Below are positions 8,220 to 16,395 of a stretch of 64,000 nucleotides of DNA, piece after piece. The first letter of the stretch is position 1; every line of letters begins with the position of its first letter. Location: contig JACKGY010000007.1 in assembly GCA_020639295.1 (NCBI GenBank), positions 62,001 to 126,000 on the forward strand, given 5' to 3'. The translations under genes were made by a program, and so were the position numbers. This stretch comes from Planctomycetota bacterium. Its GTDB lineage: Bacteria > Planctomycetota > GCA-002687715 > DRQF01. The notes beneath the pieces were generated by a model. That model did not search any database and had not been told where the DNA came from. It worked only from the letters and a program-made list of their open reading frames with translations.

Positions 8220-9466
8220 GCAAGGACTCTCGGTTGGGGGATCGGCACCAGGAAGCGCCCGCCGCGCCGCCGGTACTCGGCCTGCTGGTCCATGATCTCT
8301 TCGGCCAGATTCCAGGGCAGAATCATGACATAGTCGGGCATCCGCTCCAGGAGCTGGTCGACCTCCAGGCAGGGAACGTGGCTGCCGGGCAGGAAGCGCC
8401 CGGCCTTGAGCGGGTTTCTATCCACCGTGAAGGCGCAGAGCTCCGGGCCGATGCCGCAGTAGTTGAGCAGGGTGTTGCCCTTGGCGGGCGCGCCGTAGGC
8501 GGCGACCACCTTGCCCTCGAGCCGGGCCTCGAGCAGCAACGCGCACAGGGCCTCGCGGTTCGCGGCCACGTCGGCGGCGAAGCGGCGGTAACGATCGAGA
8601 TCGAGCAGGCCGGCCGCCCGTTCGGCGGCGATCCGGGCCAGGACCTCGGGCGCGTGCTCGCGCCCGGGCCGGGCAATCAGGCGGATGGTGCCGCCGTGGA
8701 CCGGCTGGTCGATGACCCGCTCGAGACCGAGGCCGGCGCCGGCGAAGATCCGGGCCAGGGCGGCGACCGAGAAGTAGCTCAGGTGCTCGTGGTAGATGGT
8801 GTCGTACTCGAGGCGATCGAGCAGATGGCGCAGTTCCGGCGCCTCGACCACCACGATGCCCTCCGGCTCCACCAGCCGGCGCATGCCGGCGAGGAAGGCG
8901 CGCGGGTCGTCGACGTGCGCGAGCACGTTGTTGGCGGTCGCGACCGCGGCCGGCCCGCGCTCCGCGCGCAGCTCGGCGGCGACGGTCTCGTCGAAGAAGC
9001 GGGCCACGGTGTCGATGCCACGCTCGTTGGCGATCGCGGCCACGTTGGCCGCGGGTTCGACGCCGAGCACCCTGGTCCCCCGCGCCTTGAAGGCGGCGAG
9101 CAGGCTGCCGTCGTTCGAGGCGATGTCGACCACCAGGTCGTCGGCGCCCAGGCCGTGATCGGCGCAGATCTGGCCGGCGTAGGCGTCGAAATGGGCCCGC
9201 ATCGTGTCCGACATGCCGGTCAGGTAGAGGTAGTGGCCGAAGAGCAGCTCGGGGTCGACGACGTCGAGGAGCTGCACCAGGCCGCAGTCCGGGCAGAAGA
9301 AGAGCTCGAGGGGAAAGCGCCGTTCACCGGCGAAGTCCGCCTCGCCGGCGAGGAGCGCGTTGGCCGGCGGCTGGAGACCGAGGTCGAGCACGGCGACCGG
9401 CGCGCGGCCGGCGCAGCCGCGGCAGCTCGATCGCCGATGATGATGGCTGGGACTCGCGTCGCTCAC
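8216..9466 (-). CDS. NDP-hexose C-methyltransferase (TylC3-like, zinc-binding)
   Basis: A 416-residue SAM-dependent sugar C-methyltransferase. The N-terminal zinc domain has Cys15/Cys18 and Cys58/Cys61. The SAM-binding region begins at VVDIASNDGSLLAAF, and the family catalytic motif YHEHLSYFS lies in the middle. A third Rossmann-like C-terminal domain (VAAYGAPAKGNTLLNYCG) is typical of the TylC3/TcaB9 family, which methylates the carbon next to a 4-keto group. It starts with GTG overlapping the preceding gene by GTGA. Given rfbF and rfbG, its likely substrate is a CDP-4-keto-6-deoxyhexose, methylated at C3. Confidence 0.85.
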   Translation of the reverse strand: MSDASPSHHHRRSSCRGCAGRAPVAVLDLGLQPPANALLAGEADFAGERRFPLELFFCPDCGLVQLLDVVDPELLFGHYLYLTGMSDTMRAHFDAYAGQICADHGLGADDLVVDIASNDGSLLAAFKARGTRVLGVEPAANVAAIANERGIDTVARFFDETVAAELRAERGPAAVATANNVLAHVDDPRAFLAGMRRLVEPEGIVVVEAPELRHLLDRLEYDTIYHEHLSYFSVAALARIFAGAGLGLERVIDQPVHGGTIRLIARPGREHAPEVLARIAAERAAGLLDLDRYRRFAADVAANREALCALLLEARLEGKVVAAYGAPAKGNTLLNYCGIGPELCAFTVDRNPLKAGRFLPGSHVPCLEVDQLLERMPDYVMILPWNLAEEIMDQQAEYRRRGGRFLVPIPQPRVLA

Positions 9467-10410
9467 GTCAACTCCTCGTTGAACTCGAGACTGCGCCGGA
9501 GACCCTCCTCCAGCGGCAGCTCCGGCCGGCCGCCCAGGGTCGCCTCCAGGCGCCTGGTGCTGACCGGGTCATGCTCCATCTCCTCCGCGCGCTGCGGCAG
9601 GGCGCCGAAGCGGAGATCCTCGGCCGCCAGGCCCAGGAGGCCGGCGGCGGTCCGGCAGAACTCGCGCACGCTCTCGAGCCGGCCGCGCGCGACGTTGATC
9701 ACGCCGCCCGCCGGCCGCTCCGCGACTCCGAGCGCGAGCAGGACCCGCGCGACCTCCTCGACCTGGCAGAAGTCGCGGCGCTGAAGACCGGCGCTCAGAT
9801 CGATCGAGCGCCCGGCCCGGGCCGCGGCGACCAGGGCGGGGAGGAGCCGGCCCTCGTGCTCGCCGGGACCATAGACCGTGAACAGCCTCGCCGTCAAACA
9901 GTCGTGGCCCTCCCGTTCCCGCAGCTTCGAGAGCGCGCGGGTCGCGGCCAGCTTGCTCCGGCCGTAGAGGGTGGTCGCCCGATGCGGGCCCTCCTCGTCG
10001 AGATCGCCCCCGACCTCGCCGTACTCCAGCGCCGAGCCGACGTGGACGAGGCGCCCCGCGCGCCCCATCGCGGCGGCCAGCTCGACCGGAAACTCCTCGT
10101 TGAGGCGTCGCGCCAGTCCCTCGTCCCGTTCCGAACGATCGACTCCATAGCCGACGAGGTTGACCACCAGGTCGAAGGTCTCGCCGGCGAGAACGGTCGC
10201 CGCGCTGCCCGCGCGGGCCAGGTCGACGATGCGCTCCTCACCCTCGAGTTCCCAGCGCGACCGCAGGGCGGCCAGGGCCGCGGCCGACCGGGCCTGGAGG
10301 ACGGTGGTGGCGCCGGCGCTCCGCGCCACGCGGGCGACCCAGCGGCCGATGAAGCCGGTGGCGCCGAGCACGAGCAGACGACGACCGGAAAGCGAGGGTG
10401 GCGGGAACAT
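9463..10410 (-). CDS. NAD-dependent epimerase/reductase, probable CDP-4-ketohexose reductase
   Basis: A 315-residue extended SDR, first gene of the six-gene operon. It starts at the ATG at 10410 just before SGRRLLVLGATGFIG, which carries the NAD motif GATGFIG. The YxxxK pair is in TTLYGRSKLAA, and the protein has the usual NDP-sugar epimerase length. It most likely reduces the 4-keto group after dehydration and C-methylation, as RfbJ-type enzymes do for CDP-sugars. It could instead be a 3,5-epimerase-like step. No rfbH-type 3-dehydrase is present, so a 3,6-dideoxy product is not expected from this locus. Confidence 0.75.
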   Translation of the reverse strand: MFPPPSLSGRRLLVLGATGFIGRWVARVARSAGATTVLQARSAAALAALRSRWELEGEERIVDLARAGSAATVLAGETFDLVVNLVGYGVDRSERDEGLARRLNEEFPVELAAAMGRAGRLVHVGSALEYGEVGGDLDEEGPHRATTLYGRSKLAATRALSKLREREGHDCLTARLFTVYGPGEHEGRLLPALVAAARAGRSIDLSAGLQRRDFCQVEEVARVLLALGVAERPAGGVINVARGRLESVREFCRTAAGLLGLAAEDLRFGALPQRAEEMEHDPVSTRRLEATLGGRPELPLEEGLRRSLEFNEELT

Positions 10411-10550
10411 CGCCAAGAGGATAGCGCGGCGGTCGCCGTGAGGGTATCCCCGCCCCTGCCAGCCACCACGCATCTTCATTCAGGCTCCCCGCTCTGCGAC
10501 CCCGCGGAACGATCGGTTAAGATCGGCGCCGACGCAGCACGAGGACCCGA

Positions 10551-12158
10551 ATGAAGTTCCTGGCCTCCCGCAAGCTCCGCATCTTCCTGATCTGCTGGGC
10601 CGTCTACACGGTCCACTTCGCCACCAACGTCGTGCGCGAGCACTACCCGGCCTTCAGCCTGCTCGAGGACGGCGACCTCGAACTCGACGAGTACATGGGC
10701 TTCCATCCGGACATCTTCTGGCACCAGAAGACGGTCCCCGGCCCCGACGGCGAGGAGCTGCTGGTCGAGCACGCCTACGTCGGCAACCAGATCACCGGCT
10801 CCCTGCCCGCCCTGATCCCGCTCTTCGTGTTCAGCCCGGTGCTCGACCGGCTGGAGGCCCGCAGCAAGGCGAAGCTCGCCGGCTCGGACGAGACCCGGCC
10901 TGCGGACTTCGACAGCGAGTATCCCAACCGCGTCCGGTTCATGCGGCTGGTGCGCGATCACGGCCTGGAGCTGCGCTTCGGGGCCGCGACCGCGATCACC
11001 AGCGTCTTCTGCATGGCGCCGATCTGCGCCTGGCTGGTCGCCCTGATGTACGCCTTCCTGCGCGCGCGCGGCGTCGATCGCCGGCGGGCGACGGGACTGG
11101 CCTTCCTCTTCGCCTTCGCGACGCCGCTCTTCTACCGGGCCGCCTATCTCAACCACAACGTCTTCCTCACGGTGACGGTCTTCCTGACCTTCCTGCTCAC
11201 CGCCACGACCAGGGCGGACGCCGCCCTGCCCTCCTGGCGGCTTCTGGGCGCGGGTTTCTGCGCCGGCCTCGGCGTCGCGCTCGACTACGCCGGCGCCATC
11301 CCGCTCCTGGTCCTCTACCTCGGCTGGCTGGTCCGGCGCTGGCGGGTCGCCGGCTTCGGTCGGGCCTTCGGGCAGAGCCTCTTCTACGTCCTCGGGTCGA
11401 TCCCCCCGGTGGCCTTCCTCTGCTGGACCCAGCACGCCATGTACGGCGACTGGTTCCAGCCCGGGCAGAGCCACATGCCCCTGGTCAACTACGCCGACCA
11501 GGGCTGGCACGGCATGACCTTGCCGGACCCCGAAATCATCCGCGACAGCCTGATCTCCTGGGACTACGGCATGTTCAGCTTCGCGCCGCTGCTCGCGCTC
11601 GCGCTCCTGCCCCTGTTCTTCTACCGTCGCGAGGGTCGGCTCCTCGGCTCCGGTCAGGCCCGGACGATCTGGGCCCTCGCCCTCGCCTTCCTGCTCTTCC
11701 AGGCGGCCAACCAGTACTCGCGGATGCAGTTCAACACCGGCTTCCGCTACCTGATGCCACTCGTCCCCCTGCTCTTCGTCTTCGTCGCCGAGCACCTGCG
11801 GCGCCTGCCGCTCTTCCTGGTCTGGCTCCTCGGCCTCGCCGGCGCGTTGCCGGTCTGGGTGCTGGCGATGGTCCGGTTCACCGCCAACGAGGACCGGCAC
11901 GCCGTACCCGAGTGCTGGCGCCGGTTCCTCCACGACGGGCTCCAGCTGCCCTGGCTGAACACCCTGCGCCAGTCCGTGACCGATCCCGACCACGTCGTCC
12001 ACTGGCGGGCCTGGCCCTTCCTGATCCTGGCGGCGACCGGGCTCAAGTGCTGGTTCCTGTGGCGGGCCGGCGCGCGCCACGAGCTGCCGGAGCCGACCAG
12101 CGCGCCGGAACCGATCCGCCCCCGGCCGGTCGAGGTGGTCGCGGAACCCGATGCATGA
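10551..12158 (+). CDS. Multi-pass membrane protein, GT-C-like
   Basis: A 535-residue integral membrane protein with about 10-11 hydrophobic helices and a long, charged first extracytoplasmic loop (about residues 35-150), as in lipid-phosphate-sugar-dependent GT-C glycosyltransferases. The acidic stretch LLEDGDLELDEY near residue 40 could hold the catalytic acid. It is divergent from the nucleotide-sugar operon and followed by a polyprenyl-phosphate-sugar-synthase-like GT2, which would supply its donor. No family name can be assigned firmly. Confidence 0.7.
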   Translation: MKFLASRKLRIFLICWAVYTVHFATNVVREHYPAFSLLEDGDLELDEYMGFHPDIFWHQKTVPGPDGEELLVEHAYVGNQITGSLPALIPLFVFSPVLDRLEARSKAKLAGSDETRPADFDSEYPNRVRFMRLVRDHGLELRFGAATAITSVFCMAPICAWLVALMYAFLRARGVDRRRATGLAFLFAFATPLFYRAAYLNHNVFLTVTVFLTFLLTATTRADAALPSWRLLGAGFCAGLGVALDYAGAIPLLVLYLGWLVRRWRVAGFGRAFGQSLFYVLGSIPPVAFLCWTQHAMYGDWFQPGQSHMPLVNYADQGWHGMTLPDPEIIRDSLISWDYGMFSFAPLLALALLPLFFYRREGRLLGSGQARTIWALALAFLLFQAANQYSRMQFNTGFRYLMPLVPLLFVFVAEHLRRLPLFLVWLLGLAGALPVWVLAMVRFTANEDRHAVPECWRRFLHDGLQLPWLNTLRQSVTDPDHVVHWRAWPFLILAATGLKCWFLWRAGARHELPEPTSAPEPIRPRPVEVVAEPDA

Positions 12159-12176
12159 ACATCCAGGCTGGTGATC

Positions 12177-12204
12177 TTGGCATCGGGAATTCGATGCTGA
12201 TATC
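12177..12204 (+). promoter_or_regulatory. Possible promoter for the following GT2 gene
   Basis: TTGGCA (12177-12182) and GATATC (12199-12204) with a 16-base spacer, 28 bases before the ATG at 12232, in a locally less GC-rich stretch. Match to sigma-70 consensus is partial. Confidence 0.3.
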
Positions 12205-12231
12205 GTCTGCAGCGCCGTCCCGAGAACCCCC

Positions 12232-12990
12232 ATGCCGAAGACCGGACCGCTCGTCGAACTCGTCGTCCCGACGCTGAACGAAGCCCACGTCATCGAGAAG
12301 AGCGTGACGGAGATCCGTCGCTATCTTCACGAGGAGTTCCCGTATCCGGCCCGCATCCTGGTGGCGGACAACGGCTCCAGGGACGGCACCGCCGACATCG
12401 CCCGCAAGCTCGGGGAGACCTGGAGCGACGTGCGGGTCTACCAGCTCGACAAGCGAGGTCGCGGGCGCGCGCTCCGCGAGGCCTGGACCCACAGCGACGC
12501 CGACATCGTCGCCTACACCGACGTCGACATCTCCACCGAACTCCAGGCCCTCGAGCGCATCTGCCGCGCCATCGTCGAGGATGGCTACCACCTCGGCACC
12601 GGCTCGCGTCTCCTGCGCGAATCCCGGGTGAAGCGCGGACCGAAGCGCGAGTTCATCTCGCGCAGCTACAACCTGCTGGTCAAGCTGATCCTCCAGACCC
12701 ACTTCAGCGACGCCCAGTGCGGCTTCAAGGTGCTGAGCCGCGAGGTGGTCGAGAAGGTGGTGCCGCAGGTGAAGGACAGCGGCTGGTTCTTCGACACCGA
12801 ACTCCTGGTGCTGGCGGAGAAGCAGGGCTTCCGGATCAAGGACGAGCCGGTCACCTGGATCGACGACGACGACAGCCGGGTGAAGATCGTCTCCACCGCC
12901 TGGGAGGACGTGAAGGGCCTCTTCCGCGTCCGCCGGACCCTGTGGAGCCCCGGCTTCAGGCGGAGCCGGGTCGCCCCGGCCACCGCCTGA
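12232..12990 (+). CDS. Family 2 glycosyltransferase, polyprenyl-phosphate sugar synthase-like
   Basis: A 252-residue cytoplasmic GT2 resembling dolichyl/undecaprenyl-phosphate mannosyl- or glucosyltransferases. The start VVPTLNEAHVIEKSV, then LVADNGSRDGTADIA, the DxD-type motif TDVD at 96-99, and QCGFKVLSREV followed by WFFDTELLVLAEK are the family blocks in order. It lacks the C-terminal membrane helices of ArnC types. It probably charges a lipid carrier used by GT-C membrane enzymes such as the upstream gene. Confidence 0.88.
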   Translation: MPKTGPLVELVVPTLNEAHVIEKSVTEIRRYLHEEFPYPARILVADNGSRDGTADIARKLGETWSDVRVYQLDKRGRGRALREAWTHSDADIVAYTDVDISTELQALERICRAIVEDGYHLGTGSRLLRESRVKRGPKREFISRSYNLLVKLILQTHFSDAQCGFKVLSREVVEKVVPQVKDSGWFFDTELLVLAEKQGFRIKDEPVTWIDDDDSRVKIVSTAWEDVKGLFRVRRTLWSPGFRRSRVAPATA

Positions 12991-13018
12991 AACCACCCCG
13001 CAACGTACTCGGCCGAAC

Positions 13019-14866
13019 TCAGTCGACCTTCAGGACCACCAGGTTGCTCACGGTGTAGAGCCCCGGGGCCTCCTCGAGCACGGCCTGGAAGGAAAGGTCC
13101 AGGGCGAAGGGAATCGAGAAGGCGCCCGAGGTCCATGGCGTCGGCGACGCCATCGTCAGCGGCGCGACCCCGTTGAACGAACCGATGCTCGAGGCCGCGG
13201 TGAAGAAGACCGGCTGCAGGTAGGGCGCGAGCGGCGCCGGCAGGAAGCTCATCGGGCCGACCCCGAGCGGGACGTTGATCACCTGCTCGATCTCGGCCTC
13301 CGCCAGCATGCCGAAGATCGAGAAGTCGACGGCCGTGGCCAGATGCGGCGGCTGGGCGACCGTGAACTGCAGGCTCGAGCCGACCCCGGCCCGGACCTCG
13401 CGCAGGGCGTTGCCGGTCGTGCCGTTCAGGAGCAGGACGTCATGGGGGCCGCCCGACCCGGCGCCGACCGTGCCGTCGGCCGCCGGGTGAACCGCGCCCT
13501 CACGAGCTTCGATCGCGCCGATGTCGACCTGGGCTCCGCGGATTCGCGGCCGACCGAAGAGATCGTCGGTCGAAACGCCGGTGCCGAGGAGGTAGCCGGG
13601 CACGGCGGTCGTTCCGGCGTCGAGGCAGGGCGAGCCGCTCGCGAGCCTGAGGTCGCCGCCGGGCCCGTCGACGAGGAGCGGGTCGGCGACGATGCAGGCG
13701 GTCGAACCGACCTGGGCGACGTCGAGGCAGCAGTTCCGGAGGGGATTGGGATTGGCCGCATCGACCTGGGCATTGGCCGGCACGGTTCCGTCCTGGCGCG
13801 GGTTGTCGTGCAGGATCGAGTTCCCCAGCTCATAGCTGCCCATCCGGACCAGGGCGGTCGCCTGGTTGTGCATCTGGTTGTGGATCAGGCTGCAGTTGCG
13901 GAAGCCGCCCGCGGGCAGCCCGGCCTGGGTCACGACCTGGAAGAAGGAGGCGTAGTCGACGTTGCCCTCGATCGCGAGTTCGGAGAAGTCGCAGAAGGGC
14001 GCGACGCCGCTGCCCGCGTCGGCGAGGTAGCAGCCGAACATCGCCGGCAACGAGTTCGGGAAGACGGGCAGGCAGCCGTTGTGGTGGATCCGGCAACCGT
14101 GGAGTACCCCGCTCTGGAAGAACGTCGCGATCGCGCCGCGGGTGACGTTGTGATCGATCTCGACCTCGTTCAGCACGAGCTCGAGCAACGGGTTCGGAAT
14201 GATGCTCGAGTCGATGACGCCCCAGTGGATCAGGTTGTAGACGTCGTTGTCGTGGATCCGGCAGCCGCTCAGGGTCATGCGACCGAAGCGGCCATGGATG
14301 AGGGACGGCGGATCGGCGGGCGGCAGGAGCTCGCCGCTACAGTTGTCGATCTCGACCCGCTCGAAGACGGGCGCCGCCCCGGGGCTGCCGAGGAAGGCGA
14401 TGGCGCTGCCGAATTCGGCGTAGCAGCCGGTGATCCGACAGTCCCGGATGGTGGGGCTCGCCGGGCCGTTGTTCGACTCGATCAGGATGCCGCCGCCGCA
14501 CTCGGCCCAGTAGAAGTTGAGACCCAGGTCGACCAGCAGGAGGGGGCCGTAGCCGTTCTGGAAGGTGATGCCCTCGATCACCGCGGCCGCGGTCAGCGGC
14601 ACGTCGATGTGGAGGCAGGGGCCGTCGTTCGTGCCGTCGATGATGGTCTGCCCGACGCCGGCGCCGACCAGCTTGATGTCGCCGGCGAGCCAGAAGACGT
14701 GCTCCTGATAGGTCCCCGGCCCGATCGCGACCGTGTCGCCGGGTGCCGCCGCGGAAACCGCGGACTGGATCGTGGGGTAGGAAGCCGAGGGGACGGTGAG
14801 GGTCGTCTGCGCCTGGACCGCGAGGGCCAGAAGGCCGACGAACAGGGTGGTCAACGTGGTTCTCAT
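13019..14866 (-). CDS. Secreted right-handed beta-helix protein
   Basis: A 615-residue exported protein with signal peptide MRTTLTTLFVGLLALAVQAQ. The opening PSYPTIQSAV-type block (SYPTIQSAVSAAAPGDTVAI) and GTYQEHVF are typical of pectate-lyase-like beta-helix proteins. Repeated coil motifs follow to about residue 460 (IEGITFQNGYGP, IRDCRITGCYAE, LHGCRIHHNGC), ending with a closing block RPRIRGAQVDIGAIE. The last 145 residues form a separate module, also seen at the end of the FG-GAP protein at 39325-41055. It may bind or modify polysaccharide; no catalytic residues are evident. Confidence 0.85.
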   Translation of the reverse strand: MRTTLTTLFVGLLALAVQAQTTLTVPSASYPTIQSAVSAAAPGDTVAIGPGTYQEHVFWLAGDIKLVGAGVGQTIIDGTNDGPCLHIDVPLTAAAVIEGITFQNGYGPLLLVDLGLNFYWAECGGGILIESNNGPASPTIRDCRITGCYAEFGSAIAFLGSPGAAPVFERVEIDNCSGELLPPADPPSLIHGRFGRMTLSGCRIHDNDVYNLIHWGVIDSSIIPNPLLELVLNEVEIDHNVTRGAIATFFQSGVLHGCRIHHNGCLPVFPNSLPAMFGCYLADAGSGVAPFCDFSELAIEGNVDYASFFQVVTQAGLPAGGFRNCSLIHNQMHNQATALVRMGSYELGNSILHDNPRQDGTVPANAQVDAANPNPLRNCCLDVAQVGSTACIVADPLLVDGPGGDLRLASGSPCLDAGTTAVPGYLLGTGVSTDDLFGRPRIRGAQVDIGAIEAREGAVHPAADGTVGAGSGGPHDVLLLNGTTGNALREVRAGVGSSLQFTVAQPPHLATAVDFSIFGMLAEAEIEQVINVPLGVGPMSFLPAPLAPYLQPVFFTAASSIGSFNGVAPLTMASPTPWTSGAFSIPFALDLSFQAVLEEAPGLYTVSNLVVLKVD

Positions 14867-15035
14867 GGGTTCTCTCTTTCGCCTGAATGGGCTCCGGTCG
14901 CCTAACCGGATGCGACCACCCTACCACTCGAGGACCGAAGGCGAAGCGAGATCCGGTTTGAGCCCCGGTCGTGGGCCCGACCCGGGCACCCGCCGAGCGC
15001 GGAGGCGGTGCGCCAGGCGGACCGCCGTTGGAACC

Positions 15036-16280
15036 TCAGACGCCCTCTTCCCGCGTCTGCTCGCGGGGCCCGATCTCGCTCTCGTCCGGGTGGGTCTCCG
15101 GGGCCGGAGCCCGCGGAATCGGCGGCTGGCGGTCGATCGTCCAGCCGTCCCGCCCCGCCTGCTTGGTCCGATAGAGTGCCCGATCGGCCCTGGCGATCAG
15201 GTCGTCGAGGCTCTCCTCGCCGCCATGGTGGACCGCGCCGCCGAGGCTGATGGTGACCGGGTGCAGGTGATCGCCGAGATCGAAGGGCTCACGGAAGGCG
15301 CCGGCGAGGCGCGCGGCGATGCGGTCGGCCTCGGCCTCGTCGGCGGCGGGCAGCACCAGCAGGAACTCGTCGCCACCGTAGCGACCGACCGAGTCGTAGA
15401 TCCGGACGTTGCGGCGCAAACGCAGGGCGCACTCGCGGATGACCGCGTCGCCGGCGGCGTGGCCCCAGCCGTCGTTGATCTCCTTGAACTGGTCGAGGTC
15501 GACCAGGATCACCGCCAGGCTGTGCTCGCGCCGCATCGCCCGGGCCAGCTCGCGTTCGGCGACCTGGAAGATCGCGCCCCGGTTCAGGCCCTGGCTCAGG
15601 TGGTCGTGGGTCGCGCGATAGTGCAGGGCGGCGAGCTTCTCCTTGGCGCGGTTGGTGCGCTCCATGAGCAGCAGGGTCGCGGTCGACAGCACGAGCGCGC
15701 CCACGACCAGGAGGGTGAGGAGGTCGAACTGCGTATCGAGGAGGTCGGCGGTCTCGAGTTCCTCCTGCCGCAGGCTCTTGATCAGCTGGTCGATCTCGGC
15801 CAGGAGCACCGCCGGGCGCTCCCGCCCGCCCTCCTCCTGGCGCCGCGACTCGAGGGCGCCGATCGCGGCGCCGACCGTGTCGTGATTGAAGCTGTGTTCG
15901 CGGCGCGACTCGCTCAGGCGGCCGACCTGGTCGAGGACGCGGGCGCGCTCGTCGTCGAGGACGGTCGCGTCGTCGAGGAAGGCGGCCGCGGCGATGCGCG
16001 CGCGCAGGTCGATGAGGATGGTCTGGTCGCCGGCCTTGGTCTGGAGTTCGCGGCGCAGCGGACCGAGCTGCCAGACCACCGCGACGCAGGCGATGCCGAA
16101 GACGATGATGGTGCAGACGACCGCCAGGCGGGCGACCAGGAGCTGGCGCGGCAGCGGCAGACGCTCGGGCAGGCGAGCGCGGATCTGGTCCCAGGCGCGC
16201 GCCGAACGCAGGCGACCGGAGAGCCAGGCCAGGACCCGACCGCTTCTGGGCTCGTCTTGTTCGGCTGGGCTCTTCACCAT
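15036..16280 (-). CDS. Membrane diguanylate cyclase (GGDEF)
   Basis: A 414-residue protein that should make cyclic di-GMP. Two membrane helices (about 48-72 and 187-206) flank a roughly 115-residue helical periplasmic sensor region. The GGDEF domain (about 222-385) has the active-site motif GGDEF at 302-306 and an intact inhibitory I-site, RIYD at 293-296, five residues upstream. The metal-binding LVDLDQFKEIND is present too. It is therefore expected to be active and product-inhibited. It stands alone, and the EPS genes around it are plausible but unproven targets. Confidence 0.92.
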   Translation of the reverse strand: MVKSPAEQDEPRSGRVLAWLSGRLRSARAWDQIRARLPERLPLPRQLLVARLAVVCTIIVFGIACVAVVWQLGPLRRELQTKAGDQTILIDLRARIAAAAFLDDATVLDDERARVLDQVGRLSESRREHSFNHDTVGAAIGALESRRQEEGGRERPAVLLAEIDQLIKSLRQEELETADLLDTQFDLLTLLVVGALVLSTATLLLMERTNRAKEKLAALHYRATHDHLSQGLNRGAIFQVAERELARAMRREHSLAVILVDLDQFKEINDGWGHAAGDAVIRECALRLRRNVRIYDSVGRYGGDEFLLVLPAADEAEADRIAARLAGAFREPFDLGDHLHPVTISLGGAVHHGGEESLDDLIARADRALYRTKQAGRDGWTIDRQPPIPRAPAPETHPDESEIGPREQTREEGV

Positions 16281-16395
16281 GACGTCCGCGTGACTGCCGG
16301 CTTCGACCCGACGATCCGGGACTTGGCCTCCGGTTCAAGATACGTGGCGCGGGGGTCAGGACGGGGGGAGGTTCTCACCCGAATCCGCTCCGGGC

